Below are positions 36,280 through 47,678 of a DNA stretch of 64,000 nt, piece by piece. Every line of letters begins with the position of its first letter. The stretch's first letter is position 1. Both the position numbers and the translations under genes were made by a program. The notes beneath the pieces are model-generated. The model made no database searches. It worked only from the letters and a program-made list of their open reading frames with translations, and had not been told where the DNA came from. The DNA is from Denitratisoma oestradiolicum (GTDB lineage: Bacteria; Pseudomonadota; Gammaproteobacteria; Burkholderiales; Rhodocyclaceae): assembly GCF_902813185.1 (NCBI RefSeq), contig NZ_LR778301.1:3142001-3206000 (forward strand), in the 5' to 3' direction.

Positions 36280-36381
36280 ACCCTTCGGGTTGCGATGAAT
36301 CGCCCGGCCTGATAAAAGACAGCCTCCCGTGACCGGCGGTCGATTGTCGGCCGCCGCTTTTATCCTTCCCCGACGCACCCC

Positions 36382-38319
36382 ATGAGCTTTCTCGATCTTC
36401 CTCCCCTGCACCGTGCCGCGGGCCTCATCCGCCTGCCCGGTTCGAAAAGCATCTCCAACCGCACCCTGCTGCTGGCGGCCCTGGCGGCCGGCGATACGGA
36501 AATCCACGACCTGCTGGATTCCGACGACACCCGGGTGATGCTGGCCAGCCTGCGCCAGCTGGGCATAGACATAGCGCCCATCGGTCCCGACAGCTATCGG
36601 GTGAAGGGGGCCGGCGGGGTCTTTCCGGTCAAGGAAGCCAGCCTTTTCCTGGGCAACGCGGGCACGGCCTTCCGGCCCCTGACCGCCGCCCTGGCCCTTG
36701 CGGGGGGGCGCTACACCCTCTCCGGGGTACCCCGCATGCACGAGCGGCCCATCGGCGACCTGGTGGATGGCCTGCGCCAGATCGGTGCCGCCGTGGACTA
36801 TCTGGAGAACCCGGGCTACCCCCCCCTGACCCTGCAACCGGCAGCCATCCGCCTGGACCGGCCGATCCGGGTGCGGGGCGACGTTTCCTCCCAGTTCCTC
36901 ACCGCCCTGCTGATGGCCCTGCCCCTTTCCGGCCAGGCGGCGGTGATCGAGATGAGCACCGAGCTGATCTCCAAGCCCTATATCGAGATCACCCTGAACC
37001 TGATGGCCCGCTTCGGCGTGAAGGTGGAACGCCAGGGCTGGGAGCGCTTCAGCATTTCCGCCGGCCAGCGTTATCGCAGCCCTGGAACCATCCATGTGGA
37101 GGGCGACGCCTCCTCGGCCTCCTATTTCCTCGCCGCCGGTGCCATCGGCGGTGGCCCGGTGCGGGTGGAAGGCGTCGGCCGGGACAGCATCCAGGGGGAT
37201 GTGGCCTTCGCCGCCGCTCTGGAGGCCATGGGTGCCCGAATCGAAATGGGGGCCAACTGGATGGAAGCCCGGTCTCCCGCCCACGGAAAGCTCAAGGCCT
37301 TCGACCTGGACCTGAATCACATCCCCGACGCCGCCATGACGCTGGCGGTGGCGGCCCTGTTCGCCGACGGCCCCTGCACCCTGCGCAACATTGCCTCCTG
37401 GCGGGTCAAGGAAACCGACCGCATCGCCGCCATGGCTGCCGAGCTGCGCAAGGTCGGCGCGACGGTGGAGGAAGACGCGGACTTCATTCGGGTCGTTCCA
37501 CCCGCATCCCTGACTCCCAGCGCCTCCATCGCCACCTACGACGACCATCGCATGGCCATGTGTCTCTCCCTGGCGGCCCTGGGCGGCGTCCCGGTGCGCA
37601 TCCTGGAACCGGAATGCGTGGCCAAGACCTTCCCGGACTATTTCGAGCGCTATGCCGAAGTGACGGCCCCGGTGATCGCCATCGACGGCCCCTCCGCCTC
37701 CGGCAAGGGCACGGTGGCGGCCCGGGTGGCCACCACCCTGGGCTACCACATGCTGGACAGCGGCGCCCTCTACCGGCTCACTGCCCTGGCGGCCCGGAAG
37801 GCTGGCGTGGCCTGGGAGGACGAGGCCGCCGTGGCCGCCATCGCCGCCGCCCTGCCGGCGGAATTCGAGGGAGAGCGCATCCTGCTCTCCGGCGAAGAAG
37901 TGAGCGAGGCCATCCGCAGCGAGGAAATGGGAGATGGTGCCTCGAAAGTGGCGGCCCTGCCGGCGGTGCGAGCCGCGCTGCTGGCCCGGCAGCGGGCCTA
38001 CCGGCGCTGGCCGGGGCTGGTGGCCGACGGCCGGGACATGGGCTCGGTGGTCTTCCCCTGGGCCGAGTGCAAGGTTTTCCTCACGGCCAGCGCCGAGGCC
38101 CGGGCCGAAAGACGCCATAAACAGTTGATCGCAAAGGGAGTCCCTGCTAAGATCACGCCTCTTCTGCAAGACTTGCGCGAGCGCGACGCGCGCGATACCG
38201 CCCGTAGCGTCGCTCCCTTGCAGAAGTGCGCGGAAGCGGAACTGCTCGATACCTCGAATCTTTCCATCGAGCAGGCAGTGGCGGCAGTACTGGGCTGTGC
38301 CCGGGAACGCATCCACTAA
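36382..38319 (+). CDS. aroA-cmk: Bifunctional EPSP synthase-cytidylate kinase fusion
   Basis: A 645-residue fusion. Residues 1-428 are EPSP synthase (shikimate pathway): [28 protein letters not shown] and the [10 protein letters not shown] region are all present. From about residue 432 it is cytidylate kinase (CMP to CDP): [19 protein letters not shown]-loop, [26 protein letters not shown]. There is no stop or linker of note between the parts ([17 protein letters not shown]). In most Proteobacteria the genes are separate neighbours; fused forms are known in some Betaproteobacteria. It is followed by rpsA, the standard order. Confidence 0.93.
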   Translation: MSFLDLPPLHRAAGLIRLPGSKSISNRTLLLAALAAGDTEIHDLLDSDDTRVMLASLRQLGIDIAPIGPDSYRVKGAGGVFPVKEASLFLGNAGTAFRPLTAALALAGGRYTLSGVPRMHERPIGDLVDGLRQIGAAVDYLENPGYPPLTLQPAAIRLDRPIRVRGDVSSQFLTALLMALPLSGQAAVIEMSTELISKPYIEITLNLMARFGVKVERQGWERFSISAGQRYRSPGTIHVEGDASSASYFLAAGAIGGGPVRVEGVGRDSIQGDVAFAAALEAMGARIEMGANWMEARSPAHGKLKAFDLDLNHIPDAAMTLAVAALFADGPCTLRNIASWRVKETDRIAAMAAELRKVGATVEEDADFIRVVPPASLTPSASIATYDDHRMAMCLSLAALGGVPVRILEPECVAKTFPDYFERYAEVTAPVIAIDGPSASGKGTVAARVATTLGYHMLDSGALYRLTALAARKAGVAWEDEAAVAAIAAALPAEFEGERILLSGEEVSEAIRSEEMGDGASKVAALPAVRAALLARQRAYRRWPGLVADGRDMGSVVFPWAECKVFLTASAEARAERRHKQLIAKGVPAKITPLLQDLRERDARDTARSVAPLQKCAEAELLDTSNLSIEQAVAAVLGCARERIH

Positions 38320-38414
38320 AACCGCCGCGCAAGGGTGTCCGACAGGTGCCAGCCTGCCGGACGTTTTGCAACTTTCCCGCCGTCTCCCGACGGTGTGTAT
38401 GGATGCCAAAAATC

Positions 38415-40103
38415 ATGTCTGCTGTTATTGCCGAAAGTTTTGCCGATCTCTTTGAAGAGAGCCTTTCCCGCCAGGAAATGCGCGCCGGCGAAGTCATCAC
38501 CGCCGAAGTCGTTCGCCTCGACCAGAATTACGTGGTCGTCAACGCCGGCCTCAAGTCCGAATCCTTCATCGACATCGCCGAGTTCAAGAATGATCGCGGT
38601 GAAGTCGAAGTCCAGCCGGGCGATTTCGTCCAGGTCGCCATCGAGATGCTCGAAGACGGCTACGGCGAGACCCGCCTGTCCCGCGACAAGGCCAAGCGCA
38701 TCGCCGCCTGGAACGACCTGGACAAGGCCCTCAACGACAGCATTCTGGTCAAGGGCGTGATCACCGGCAAGGTCAAGGGCGGCCTCACCGTCATGACCAA
38801 CGGCATCCGTGCCTTCCTGCCCGGCTCCCTGGTGGATACCCGTCCGGTCAAGGACACCACCCCCTACGAGGGCAAGGAATACGAATTCAAGGTCATCAAG
38901 CTCGACCGCAAGCGCAACAACGTGGTGCTGTCGCGCCGCGCCGTGCTTGAGGCCTCCATGGGCGAAGAGCGCCAGAAGCTGCTGGAAACCCTCCAGGAAG
39001 GCACCATCATCAAGGGCATCGTCAAGAACATCACCGACTACGGCGCCTTCGTGGACCTGGGCGGCATCGATGGCCTGCTGCACATCACCGACCTGGCCTG
39101 GCGCCGCGTCCGTCACCCTTCCGAAGTGCTCACCGTGGGTGACGAGATCACCGCCAAGGTGCTCAAGTTCGACCAGGAGAAGAACCGCGTCTCCCTGGGC
39201 ATGAAGCAGCTGGGCGAAGATCCCTGGGTGGGCATCGCCCGCCGCTATCCCTTCAGCACCCGCCTGTTCGGCAAGGTCACCAACCTCACCGACTACGGCG
39301 CCTTCGTCGAAATCGAGCAGGGCATCGAGGGCCTGGTGCACGTCTCCGAGATGGACTGGACCAACAAGAACATCCATCCCTCCAAGGTTGTCCAGCTGGG
39401 CGATGAGGTGGAAGTGATGATCCTGGAAATCGACGAGGACCGTCGCCGCATCTCCCTGGGCATGAAGCAGTGCCTGTCCAACCCCTGGGATGATTTTGCC
39501 CAGAACCACAAGAAGGGCGACAAGGTCAAGGGCGCCATCAAGTCCATCACCGACTTCGGCATCTTCATCGGCCTGCCCGGCGGTATCGATGGCCTGGTGC
39601 ACCTCTCCGACCTGTCCTGGAACGTGGCCGGCGAAGAAGCCAAGCAGAACTACAAGAAGGGCGACGAAGTGGAAGCCATGGTGCTGGCCATCGACGTCGA
39701 GAAGGAGCGCATCTCCTTGGGCATCAAGCAGATGGATGGCGATCCCTTCACCAGCTTCATCGCCACCCACGACAAGAACAGCCTGGTCAACGGCACCGTC
39801 AAGAGCGTGGATCAGCGTGGCGCGGTGATCGATCTGGGCGGTGACGTGGAAGGCTATCTGCGCGCTTCCGAAGCCACCCGCGAGCGTATCGAGGATCTGC
39901 GTACCCTGTACAAGGAAGGCGATGCCGTCGAGGCCGTGATCATCAACGTGGATCGCAAGACCCGCTCCATCAGCCTGTCCATCAAGGCGAAGGATCAGGC
40001 CGAGCAGAATGCGGTGATGCAGAAGCTGGCTTCGGAAAGCTCCGGTTCCGCAGGTACCACCAACCTCGGTGCCCTGCTCAAGGCCAAGCTGAACCAGAAC
40101 TAA
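38415..40103 (+). CDS. rpsA: 30S ribosomal protein S1
   Basis: A 562-residue ribosomal protein with six S1 RNA-binding domains, for example [19 protein letters not shown] and [20 protein letters not shown]. It helps the 30S subunit bind and unfold mRNA leaders. The start at 38415 (MSAVIAESF) matches the usual N-terminus; an ATG at 38403 is possible. It lies 96 bases after the aroA-cmk stop and 17 bases before ihfB. Confidence 0.96.
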   Translation: MSAVIAESFADLFEESLSRQEMRAGEVITAEVVRLDQNYVVVNAGLKSESFIDIAEFKNDRGEVEVQPGDFVQVAIEMLEDGYGETRLSRDKAKRIAAWNDLDKALNDSILVKGVITGKVKGGLTVMTNGIRAFLPGSLVDTRPVKDTTPYEGKEYEFKVIKLDRKRNNVVLSRRAVLEASMGEERQKLLETLQEGTIIKGIVKNITDYGAFVDLGGIDGLLHITDLAWRRVRHPSEVLTVGDEITAKVLKFDQEKNRVSLGMKQLGEDPWVGIARRYPFSTRLFGKVTNLTDYGAFVEIEQGIEGLVHVSEMDWTNKNIHPSKVVQLGDEVEVMILEIDEDRRRISLGMKQCLSNPWDDFAQNHKKGDKVKGAIKSITDFGIFIGLPGGIDGLVHLSDLSWNVAGEEAKQNYKKGDEVEAMVLAIDVEKERISLGIKQMDGDPFTSFIATHDKNSLVNGTVKSVDQRGAVIDLGGDVEGYLRASEATRERIEDLRTLYKEGDAVEAVIINVDRKTRSISLSIKAKDQAEQNAVMQKLASESSGSAGTTNLGALLKAKLNQN

Positions 40104-40119
40104 ACTGCTGCAGCCGCCC

Positions 40120-40413
<294 letters not shown>

Positions 40414-40445
40414 CGTTATGGGCGCCCTGCTGGCGCTGTATCGGG

Positions 40446-40479
40446 CGGGCGGCATTCGTTGCGGATGCCGCCCGTTTTT
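40446..40479 (+). terminator. Rho-independent terminator after ihfB
   Basis: CGGGCGGCAT-TCGTTGCGG-ATGCCGCCCG forms a 10-base-pair stem followed by TTTTT. It would end the rpsA-ihfB transcript, partly or fully, before lapA. Confidence 0.85.
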
Positions 40480-40510
40480 CATGATCGAAGGGTTTGCTGC
40501 GGGCTGAAGC

Positions 40511-40765
40511 ATGAAAATTCTGATCTGGCTGTTGCGTATCGTCGTCTTCATCGCCCTGTTCGGTCTGGCCGTCAAGAACAGCGCGACCGTGGAATTACGC
40601 TTTTTCTTCGATCAACATGTCCTGGCACCCTTATCCTTGGTGCTGCTGGCGGCCTTTGCCGCCGGGGCCATGGTGGGCGTGACTGCCGCCCTGGCCACCC
40701 TGATAAGGCAAAAACGAGAACTGAGCCTTCTGCGCCGCCAGGCCAGGGCACCGGAGACGCGCTGA
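40511..40765 (+). CDS. lapA: LapA-family (DUF1049) inner-membrane protein
   Basis: An 84-residue protein with two membrane segments (WLLRIVVFIALFGLAVKNS and SLVLLAAFAAGAMVGVTAAL) and a basic cytosolic end. LapA works with LapB in control of lipopolysaccharide synthesis. It lies three bases before lapB, between ihfB and lapB as in other Proteobacteria. Confidence 0.9.
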   Translation: MKILIWLLRIVVFIALFGLAVKNSATVELRFFFDQHVLAPLSLVLLAAFAAGAMVGVTAALATLIRQKRELSLLRRQARAPETR

Positions 40766-40768
40766 ATC

Positions 40769-41944
40769 GTGGAAATCCAACTTTGGTGGCTGCTGGCCCT
40801 GCCAGCCTTTTTCGTCCTCGGCTGGGTCGCCGCCCGTATCGACATCAAGCATCTGGTGCGTGAGTCCCAGGCCCTGCCCCGCTCCTATTTCCGCGGCCTC
40901 AACTTCCTGCTCAACGAACAGCCGGACAAGGCCATCGAAGCCTTCCTCGAAGCGGCCCGGGTGGATACCGAAACCATCGAGCTGCATTTCGCCCTGGGCA
41001 GCCTGTTCCGCCGCCGAGGCGAGACCGACCGGGCCATCCGGGTCCATCAGAATCTGGTGGAACGGGAAGGACTGAGGCCGGAGCAAAGCCTGCATGCCCT
41101 GTCCGAGCTGGGCCAGGACTACCTGAAGGCGGGTCTCCTGGACCGGGCTGAGGACATTTTCGTCAAACTGCGGGGCACGGCCCGGGACGAGGAGGCTCTG
41201 CGCTTCCTGCTGGAAATCTACCAGCAGGAGAAGGAGTGGGGCCAGGCCATCGCCACCACCGCCGCCATGCCTGGCCATGCCGATCACCTTTGGCAGAAGG
41301 ATATGGCCGAGTTCCATTGCGAGCTGGCTGCCGGAGAACTGCTCCATGGCCACTTCGCCGAGGCCCGGCAGCACCTGGACGAGGCCCTGCGGGCCAATCG
41401 CAAATGCGTACGGGCCACCATCCTGCATGGTGATCTGGCCTGGAGCGAGGGCGATGCCGAGGGCGCCATCGAGGCCTGGAAGCGGGTGGAGGGACAAAGC
41501 CCGGCCTATCTGGCCCTGGTAGCCACCAAGTTACAGGAAGCCCACATCAAACTAGGGCGGGACGAACAGGGTCTGCAATTGCTGCGGGGCTACCTGGAAC
41601 GCCACTCCTCCCTCGATCTGCTGGACGTGGTGGCCCAGGTGGAGCAGGAACAGCGGGGGCCGGAATCCGCCTACAAACTGGTGCGGGATGAATTGCGGCG
41701 CAACCCCACCCTGCTGGGCCTGGATCGCCTGCTGGAAGCCCAGGTGCTGATGGCTCCGCCGGAGCGGCGCGGCGACCTGGAACTGGTGCGCAACCTGATC
41801 CACGCCCATACCCGCCGCGTGGCCCGCTACCGTTGCGACAGCTGTGGCTTCAAGGCCCGCCAGTTCCACTGGCGCTGCCCCGCCTGCGGCGGCTGGGAAA
41901 CTTATCCGCCCAAGCGGACGGAAGAATTCGATTTGACCCCGTGA
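40769..41944 (+). CDS. lapB: Lipopolysaccharide assembly protein LapB (TPR, rubredoxin-like)
   Basis: A 391-residue protein beginning with GTG. It has an N-terminal membrane anchor ([18 protein letters not shown]), a long TPR array, and a C-terminal rubredoxin-like zinc/iron knuckle CDSCG...CPACG. LapB recruits FtsH to degrade LpxC and so balances LPS synthesis. It lies in the core LPS/heptose block with ugd, rfaE1 and rfaD. Confidence 0.94.
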   Translation: MEIQLWWLLALPAFFVLGWVAARIDIKHLVRESQALPRSYFRGLNFLLNEQPDKAIEAFLEAARVDTETIELHFALGSLFRRRGETDRAIRVHQNLVEREGLRPEQSLHALSELGQDYLKAGLLDRAEDIFVKLRGTARDEEALRFLLEIYQQEKEWGQAIATTAAMPGHADHLWQKDMAEFHCELAAGELLHGHFAEARQHLDEALRANRKCVRATILHGDLAWSEGDAEGAIEAWKRVEGQSPAYLALVATKLQEAHIKLGRDEQGLQLLRGYLERHSSLDLLDVVAQVEQEQRGPESAYKLVRDELRRNPTLLGLDRLLEAQVLMAPPERRGDLELVRNLIHAHTRRVARYRCDSCGFKARQFHWRCPACGGWETYPPKRTEEFDLTP

Positions 41945-41978
41945 GGTCCTGGAGCCTCGCGTCTTTAAAGGATTGACT

Positions 41979-43301
41979 GTGAAGATCACCGTAATCGGAA
42001 CCGGCTATGTGGGCCTGGTCAGCGGCACCTGTCTGGCCGATGTGGGCAACGACGTGCTCTGTCTGGATGTGGACGCCAACAAGATCCGCATCCTCAATGA
42101 AGGGGGCATCCCCATCTACGAGCCGGGCCTGGAGGCCATGGTGAAGAAGAACGAGGCCGCCGGCCGGCTGCGTTTCACCACCGACATCGAGGCTGCCGTG
42201 GCCCATGGCGCCATCCAGTTCATCGCCGTGGGCACCCCCCCGGACGAGGATGGCTCCGCCGACCTGCAATACGTGCTGGCCGCCGCCCGCAACGTGGGCC
42301 GCCACATGACTGACTACAAGGTGGTGGTGGACAAGAGCACCGTGCCCGTGGGCACCGCCGACAAGGTACGGGCCGCCATCGCCGAGGAGTTGGCCCAGCG
42401 GGGTGTGGATACCCCCTACAGCGTCGTCTCCAATCCCGAGTTCCTCAAGGAAGGCGCGGCGGTGGAGGACTTCATGAAGCCCGACCGCATCGTCGTCGGC
42501 GCCGAGGATCCCCGCGCCATCGACCTGATGCGGGAGCTCTATGCTCCCTTCCAGCGCAACCACGAGCGCCTGATCATGATGGACGTGCGCTCCGCCGAGC
42601 TGACCAAGTACGCCGCCAACGCCATGCTGGCCACCCGCATCAGCTTCATGAACGAACTGGCCAACCTGGCCGAGAAGCTGGGGGCCGACATCGAGCACGT
42701 GCGCCATGGCATGGGCTCGGACCCCCGCATCGGCTACCACTTCCTCTATCCCGGCTGCGGCTACGGCGGTTCCTGCTTCCCCAAGGACGTCCAGGCCCTG
42801 GAGCGCACCGCACGGGAAGCCGGGCAGGAACTGAAGATCCTCGCCGCCGTGGAGGCCGCCAACGAAGTCCAGAAGCACGTGCTCACCGGCAAGATCGTCC
42901 AGCATTTCGGCGCCGACCTCTCGGGCCGGACCTTCGCCCTCTGGGGCCTGGCCTTCAAGCCCAACACCGACGACATGCGGGAAGCCCCCAGCCGGGCACT
43001 GATCGGCGACCTGCTGGCCCGGGGCGCCCGGGTGCGGGCCTATGATCCCGTGGCCATCCATGAAGCGCAGCGGATCTTCGAAGGAGAGGCCGGCGTCGAA
43101 TTCGCCGCCAGCCCCATGGATGCCCTGGCCGACGCCGACGCCCTGGCCATCGTCACCGAATGGAAGGAATTCCGCAGCCCCGACTTCGATGCCATCAAGA
43201 GTCAGTTGCGCCACCCGGTGATCTTCGATGGCCGCAACCTCTACGATCCGGCCCATCCGCGCCGGGCCGGCCTCGAATATTTCCCCATCGGACGCAAGTA
43301 A
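41979..43301 (+). CDS. ugd: UDP-glucose 6-dehydrogenase
   Basis: A 440-residue NAD-dependent enzyme that oxidises UDP-glucose to UDP-glucuronate for surface polysaccharides. [15 protein letters not shown] is the Rossmann motif, [13 protein letters not shown] contains the catalytic Cys, and [19 protein letters not shown] starts the C-terminal domain. The GTG at 41979 gives the normal N-terminus and lies six bases after AAAGGA; a TTG at 41973 is less likely. Confidence 0.94.
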   Translation: MKITVIGTGYVGLVSGTCLADVGNDVLCLDVDANKIRILNEGGIPIYEPGLEAMVKKNEAAGRLRFTTDIEAAVAHGAIQFIAVGTPPDEDGSADLQYVLAAARNVGRHMTDYKVVVDKSTVPVGTADKVRAAIAEELAQRGVDTPYSVVSNPEFLKEGAAVEDFMKPDRIVVGAEDPRAIDLMRELYAPFQRNHERLIMMDVRSAELTKYAANAMLATRISFMNELANLAEKLGADIEHVRHGMGSDPRIGYHFLYPGCGYGGSCFPKDVQALERTAREAGQELKILAAVEAANEVQKHVLTGKIVQHFGADLSGRTFALWGLAFKPNTDDMREAPSRALIGDLLARGARVRAYDPVAIHEAQRIFEGEAGVEFAASPMDALADADALAIVTEWKEFRSPDFDAIKSQLRHPVIFDGRNLYDPAHPRRAGLEYFPIGRK

Positions 43302-43354
43302 CCAATGGATAACAACAGCGCTGCTGGATTCGATGTAGTTTTGATGTCCCAGAT

Positions 43355-44284
43355 ATGAACACTATCCCTGATACCTCCCAGGCCCGCATTCTCGTCGTCG
43401 GCGACGTGATGCTGGACCGTTACTGGTTCGGCGACGTGGCCCGAATCTCCCCCGAGGCGCCGGTGCCGGTGGCCAAGATCGAGCGCACCGAGGATCGGCC
43501 CGGCGGCGCGGCCAACGTGGCGCGCAACTGCCGCGCCCTGGGCGCCCCCACCGGGCTGCTCTCGGTGGTGGGAGCGGACGAGCCGGGCCAGACCTTGGCC
43601 CGGCTGCTCTCCAGTTCCGGGGTCGATGCCAGCCTCCATGAGGACGCCAAGCTCAACACCACGGTCAAGCTGCGGGTGGTGGCCCGCCAGCAGCAACTGA
43701 TCCGCATCGACTTCGAGAATGCCCCGGACCACGAGGTACTGCAATCCAAGCTGGCGGAGTTCTCCCAACGGGTGCAGGACTGCGACGCGGTGATCCTTTC
43801 CGACTACGGCAAGGGCGGCCTGACCCACATCACCGCCATGATCCGCATGGCCCGGGAGGCGGGCAAGCCGGTGCTGGTGGACCCCAAGGGCGACGACTAC
43901 GCCCGCTATGCCGGCGCCACGGTGATCACCCCCAACCGGGCCGAACTGCGGGAGGTCGTCGGTCGCTGGGGCAGCGAGGAAGAACTGAACCGCAAGGCCC
44001 ACGGCCTGCGCCGGGAACTGGGCCTCGCCGCCCTGCTGCTGACCCGGTCCGAGGAGGGCATGACCCTGTTCTCCGATGCCGGCGAAAGCCACGAACCGGC
44101 CCAGGCCCGGGAGGTGTTCGATGTCTCCGGCGCCGGCGACACGGTGATCGCCACCCTCGCGGTGATGCTGGCCAGCGGCCTGTCCCTGCCCGCGGCCATG
44201 AAAATGGCCAACCGGGCCGCCGGCATCGTGGTGGGCAAGCTCGGAACAGCGGTATGCTCCCGCGAGGAATTGCAGGCGCCATGA
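43355..44284 (+). CDS. rfaE1: D-glycero-beta-D-manno-heptose-7-phosphate kinase
   Basis: A 309-residue PfkB/ribokinase-family protein corresponding to the kinase half of Hld[32 protein letters not shown] and [14 protein letters not shown] with the catalytic Asp. The C-terminal nucleotidyltransferase domain is absent, so the split rfaE1/rfaE2 arrangement is used and rfaE2 lies elsewhere. It acts in ADP-heptose synthesis for the LPS inner core, with the next gene. Confidence 0.92.
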   Translation: MNTIPDTSQARILVVGDVMLDRYWFGDVARISPEAPVPVAKIERTEDRPGGAANVARNCRALGAPTGLLSVVGADEPGQTLARLLSSSGVDASLHEDAKLNTTVKLRVVARQQQLIRIDFENAPDHEVLQSKLAEFSQRVQDCDAVILSDYGKGGLTHITAMIRMAREAGKPVLVDPKGDDYARYAGATVITPNRAELREVVGRWGSEEELNRKAHGLRRELGLAALLLTRSEEGMTLFSDAGESHEPAQAREVFDVSGAGDTVIATLAVMLASGLSLPAAMKMANRAAGIVVGKLGTAVCSREELQAP

Positions 44285-44318
44285 CATTGCGCGATCCACA
44301 GGCAAAAGGAAAACTTGC

Positions 44319-45314
44319 ATGAGTTACTACGTCGTCACCGGCGCCGCCGGTTTCATCGGTTCCAATATCGTCAAGGCCCTCAATGACCGGGGCATTACCG
44401 ACATCATCGCCGTCGACAACCTGAAGAAGGCCGACAAATTCAAGAATCTGGTGGATTGCCAGATCGCCGACTACATCGACAAGAACGAATTCCTCGACCT
44501 GATCGAGGACGGCTATTTCGACGGCGCCATCGAGGCCCTACTGCACCAGGGAGCCTGCTCCGACACCATGGAAACCGATGGCGCCTACATGATGGCCAAC
44601 AACTTCCGCTACTCCCAGTCCCTGCTGGACTACTGCCTGGACCAGGAAGTGCCCTACCTCTACGCTTCCTCCGCCTCGGTCTATGGCGGCGGCAGCGTGT
44701 TCAAGGAGGAGCGTGCCCACGAGGCGCCCCTCAACGTCTATGGCTACTCCAAGTTCCTCTTCGACCAGATCGTGCGCCGCCGTCTGGCCGACGCCAGCTC
44801 GCCGGTGACGGGCTTTCGCTATTTCAATGTCTATGGCCCCCGGGAACAGCACAAGGGACGCATGGCCTCGGTGGCCTTCCACCACTTCAACCAATACCGG
44901 GCCGAAGGCAAGGTCAAGCTGTTCGAGGGCTGCGACGGCTACGCCCACGGCGCCCAGAGCCGTGACTTCGTCTTCGTCGAGGATGTGGTCAAGGTGAACC
45001 TGCACTTCCTCGACAAGGGCACCTCCGGCATCTACAACCTGGGCACCGGTCGCGCCCAGCCCTTCAACGACGTGGCCGAGGCCACGGTGAATGCCTGCCG
45101 CGCCGCCGAAGGCAAGCCAACCCTGTCCCTGGCCGAGATGGTGGCCCAGGGCCTGGTGGAATACGTGGAATTCCCCGAAGCCCTGAAGGGCAAGTACCAG
45201 AGCTTCACCCAGGCCGATCTCTCCAATCTGCGGGGCGCCGGCTATGAAGGCGAATTCGCCACCGTGGGCGAGGGTGTCGCCCGATACGTCCAGCATCTGC
45301 TGCAAGCGCGATGA
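44319..45314 (+). CDS. rfaD: ADP-glyceromanno-heptose 6-epimerase
   Basis: A 331-residue extended-SDR epimerase that makes ADP-L-glycero-D-manno-heptose. [20 protein letters not shown] is the cofactor loop; [11 protein letters not shown] and [11 protein letters not shown] supply the Ser and Tyr/Lys; [16 protein letters not shown] is typical of RfaD. The stop overlaps the cysM start (ATGA). Confidence 0.96.
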   Translation: MSYYVVTGAAGFIGSNIVKALNDRGITDIIAVDNLKKADKFKNLVDCQIADYIDKNEFLDLIEDGYFDGAIEALLHQGACSDTMETDGAYMMANNFRYSQSLLDYCLDQEVPYLYASSASVYGGGSVFKEERAHEAPLNVYGYSKFLFDQIVRRRLADASSPVTGFRYFNVYGPREQHKGRMASVAFHHFNQYRAEGKVKLFEGCDGYAHGAQSRDFVFVEDVVKVNLHFLDKGTSGIYNLGTGRAQPFNDVAEATVNACRAAEGKPTLSLAEMVAQGLVEYVEFPEALKGKYQSFTQADLSNLRGAGYEGEFATVGEGVARYVQHLLQAR

Positions 45315-46213
45315 ACTACAAAACCCTGGAAGACCACGTCGGCAATACCCCCCTGGTGCAGTTGAAGCGCATCCCCGGGGCGGACAACGAGCGCCGCGGC
45401 AATGTGATCCTGGCCAAGCTGGAGGGCAACAATCCCGCCGGCTCGGTAAAGGACAGGCCGGCCCTGTCCATGATCGTGCGGGCCGAGGCTCGGGGCGAGA
45501 TCAAACCCGGCGACACCCTGATCGAGGCCACCTCCGGCAACACCGGCATCGCCCTGGCCATGGCCGCCGCCATGCGCGGCTATCGCATGATCCTGGTGAT
45601 GCCCGAGAGCCAGAGCGTGGAGCGTTGCCAGACCATGAGCGCCTTCGGCGCCGAGCTGATCCTCACCCCCCGCGCCGGGGGCATGGAAGCGGCCCGTGAC
45701 CTGGCCGAGCGCATGGTGCGGGAAGGCAAGGGTCGGATGCTGGACCAGTTCGGCAACCCGGACAATCCCCTGGCCCACTACGAGGGCACGGGCCCCGAGA
45801 TCTGGCGCGACACGGAAGGACGCATCAGCCACTTCGTCTCCAGCATGGGCACCACGGGCACCATCATGGGCTGCTCCCGCTATTTCAAGGAGCAGAACCC
45901 GGCCATCCAGATCATTGGCTGCCAGCCCAGCGAAGGCTCCCAGATTCCCGGTATCCGCAAGTGGCCGGAAGCCTACCTGCCCCGCATCTACGACCGTTCC
46001 CGGGTGGACCGGATCGAATCCGTCAGCCAGGCCGAGGCCGAGGCCATGACCCGGCGCCTGGCCGCCGAGGAAGGCATCTTCGCCGGCATTTCCTCCGGCG
46101 GCGCCCTGCACGTGGCCCTGCGTCTCTCCGCCGAACTGGAGCATGCCACCCTCGTCACCATCGTCTGCGACCGGGGCGACCGCTATCTGTCCACCGGGGT
46201 GTTCCCGGTCTGA
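45311..46213 (+). CDS. cysM: Cysteine synthase B
   Basis: A 300-residue PLP enzyme of the O-acetylserine sulfhydrylase family. [15 protein letters not shown] contains the PLP lysine, [18 protein letters not shown] the substrate loop, and [12 protein letters not shown] the phosphate-binding turn. CysM-type members accept thiosulfate as well as sulfide. It overlaps rfaD by four bases, an order common in Betaproteobacteria. Confidence 0.93.
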   Translation: MNYKTLEDHVGNTPLVQLKRIPGADNERRGNVILAKLEGNNPAGSVKDRPALSMIVRAEARGEIKPGDTLIEATSGNTGIALAMAAAMRGYRMILVMPESQSVERCQTMSAFGAELILTPRAGGMEAARDLAERMVREGKGRMLDQFGNPDNPLAHYEGTGPEIWRDTEGRISHFVSSMGTTGTIMGCSRYFKEQNPAIQIIGCQPSEGSQIPGIRKWPEAYLPRIYDRSRVDRIESVSQAEAEAMTRRLAAEEGIFAGISSGGALHVALRLSAELEHATLVTIVCDRGDRYLSTGVFPV

Positions 46214-46234
46214 CCTCGGTGGGCCCGGGGCCGG

Positions 46235-46675
46235 TCAGCCGAGGGCGTCGTTGATCTGCTCGTGAAATTCGGCCACGCCCACCGCGGCATCGATCTCCCG
46301 TGGCATCGCGTCGCGTATGGAGAACACCCCCACGATCTTTTGACGGGCGGTAACGATGGGGAGGTGTCGGAAGCCCCGCTCAATCATGATCAGCACGGCA
46401 TCGGTGACCGTGGTCTCCGGCGTCACGCAAAACGGGTTTCGGGTCATGACCTCGGTGACCGTGGTCGTTTTCGGCTCCCGTCCTTCGGCCAACACCCGCG
46501 ACATGAGATCCCGCTCGGTAAGGATGCCGATCAGCTCGCTGTTGGCGTCGATGATCAGCACGCTGCCGCATTGGGCGCGGGTCATGACACAGGCCGCCTG
46601 ATAGACGCTGGCCTTCGGGTCCAGACTGACCACCTGGCGCGGCAACAAGGACTGGAAAACAGTGCGTTCGGTCAT
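46235..46675 (-). CDS. CBS-domain protein
   Basis: A 146-residue protein made of two CBS motifs (MTRAQCGSVLIIDANSELIG and RGFRHLPIVTARQKIVGVFS). CBS pairs bind adenosyl nucleotides and regulate partners; no partner domain is attached. The start at 46675 follows GGGAGA by six bases. It converges with cysM. Confidence 0.87.
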   Translation of the reverse strand: MTERTVFQSLLPRQVVSLDPKASVYQAACVMTRAQCGSVLIIDANSELIGILTERDLMSRVLAEGREPKTTTVTEVMTRNPFCVTPETTVTDAVLIMIERGFRHLPIVTARQKIVGVFSIRDAMPREIDAAVGVAEFHEQINDALG

Positions 46676-46830
46676 GATGAGTCTCCCTGTGAGAAAACTG
46701 CCACCGTTATTGGGGAACAGGCCCCCTGCCCCACCAAGGCTTGTCCCGCGTTTTATTCTAGTGACTAACCACTTAAGTTTTGACAAATCGCGCAAAGAAT
46801 TGCGAGCGAAACGAGCCAAATCAGTCGCCT

Positions 46831-46857
46831 CCCCTGCGAGGGGGAGGATGGGAGGGG
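46831..46857. repeat. Third, diverged copy of the CT/GA-rich repeat
   Basis: CCTCCCCTGCGAGGGGGAGGATGGGAGGGG resembles the two units at 12488-12596 and can fold on itself. It lies between the CBS gene promoter side and the DUF2889 gene end. Confidence 0.45.
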
Positions 46858-46877
46858 CCGGCCGCTGATCAGGGAAT

Positions 46878-47669
46878 TTACATGCCCTCCGTCTCCATGA
46901 ACTGCAACATCTCGTCGGGAGAATCGGTGAAGTCCCGGATGCTGTTTGCCATAGGAATGCTGCTGTCGAAGCGTTCCTCCTGGCGGGCATAGCAGCTCCC
47001 GATCAGGTCTCTCGCCACATGGGGGATGGCCGGATATTTTTGCAGCATCGCGGCCCCGTCGAACATCCGGCTTCCCGCCACGAACAGGCCCATGTGCAGC
47101 ACATAGGCCGCTTCCAGGACATCGCCGCTGAAATGTTGCGGGGCCCACTGGGTGAAACCCTTGAACAGGGATACCCCCGCCACCTGCGCCGGGCCAACGA
47201 GGGTTTGCAGGTCCGAAGACCAGTCATGGACCAGTTCGCCATCCACCAGCACCTGGGCCCGGGTCAGGCCGTCCTTCAGGTCCGGCACGGCCACATCGAA
47301 CTGCCGCTGGCCCCTCTCCCGCAAGGCATGGGCTGCAGCCAGTCCCAGCAGGTTGAGAAGATGGGTACAGTGCAGGCGGGGGTCCTGGTACTCCCGGAAA
47401 GTCGTCCAACTGGCGGTGAGAGGCTGCCCCGCCAGGGCCGACAACTGGGTGGTCGCACCGGGGCAGGTCATGGTGGGATAACGCACCCACTCGGCATCCA
47501 CGGCAGCGATACACCCGTCCTGGTGGTGAAGTACCAGCTTACAGGCATGCATGGTGTCCTCCAGCCCCGCCAGGACGGACTGGCCATGATTTTCCAGCCG
47601 GATGCGGCGACGGAAGATTCCCGTCCCGTAGGACGGGTTGGGAATCGGCGGAAAAGGATAGAAGGCCAT
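46878..47669 (-). CDS. DUF2889 family protein
   Basis: A 263-residue protein of the DUF2889 family: GTGIFRRRIRLENHGQSVLA at the N-terminus and FDVAVPDLKDGLTRAQVLVD in the middle fit the family. The function is not established; genes of this family repeatedly occur beside SDR, acyl-CoA and LLM-reductase genes in steroid or aromatic degraders. It is the last gene of a four-gene minus-strand operon, nine bases after the SDR gene. Confidence 0.75.
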   Translation of the reverse strand: MAFYPFPPIPNPSYGTGIFRRRIRLENHGQSVLAGLEDTMHACKLVLHHQDGCIAAVDAEWVRYPTMTCPGATTQLSALAGQPLTASWTTFREYQDPRLHCTHLLNLLGLAAAHALRERGQRQFDVAVPDLKDGLTRAQVLVDGELVHDWSSDLQTLVGPAQVAGVSLFKGFTQWAPQHFSGDVLEAAYVLHMGLFVAGSRMFDGAAMLQKYPAIPHVARDLIGSCYARQEERFDSSIPMANSIRDFTDSPDEMLQFMETEGM

Positions 47670-47678
47670 GGGATGCCC

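Noticed and set aside
35389..38409. A 1006-codon minus-strand open frame
   Set aside because: It runs antisense to the SDR and the aroA-cmk genes, is Gly/His/Asp-rich and matches no family; a by-product of high GC.
41973..41978. TTG start two codons upstream for ugd
   Set aside because: It leaves no room for the AAAGGA ribosome site, which is well placed for GTG 41979, and gives a non-standard N-terminus.
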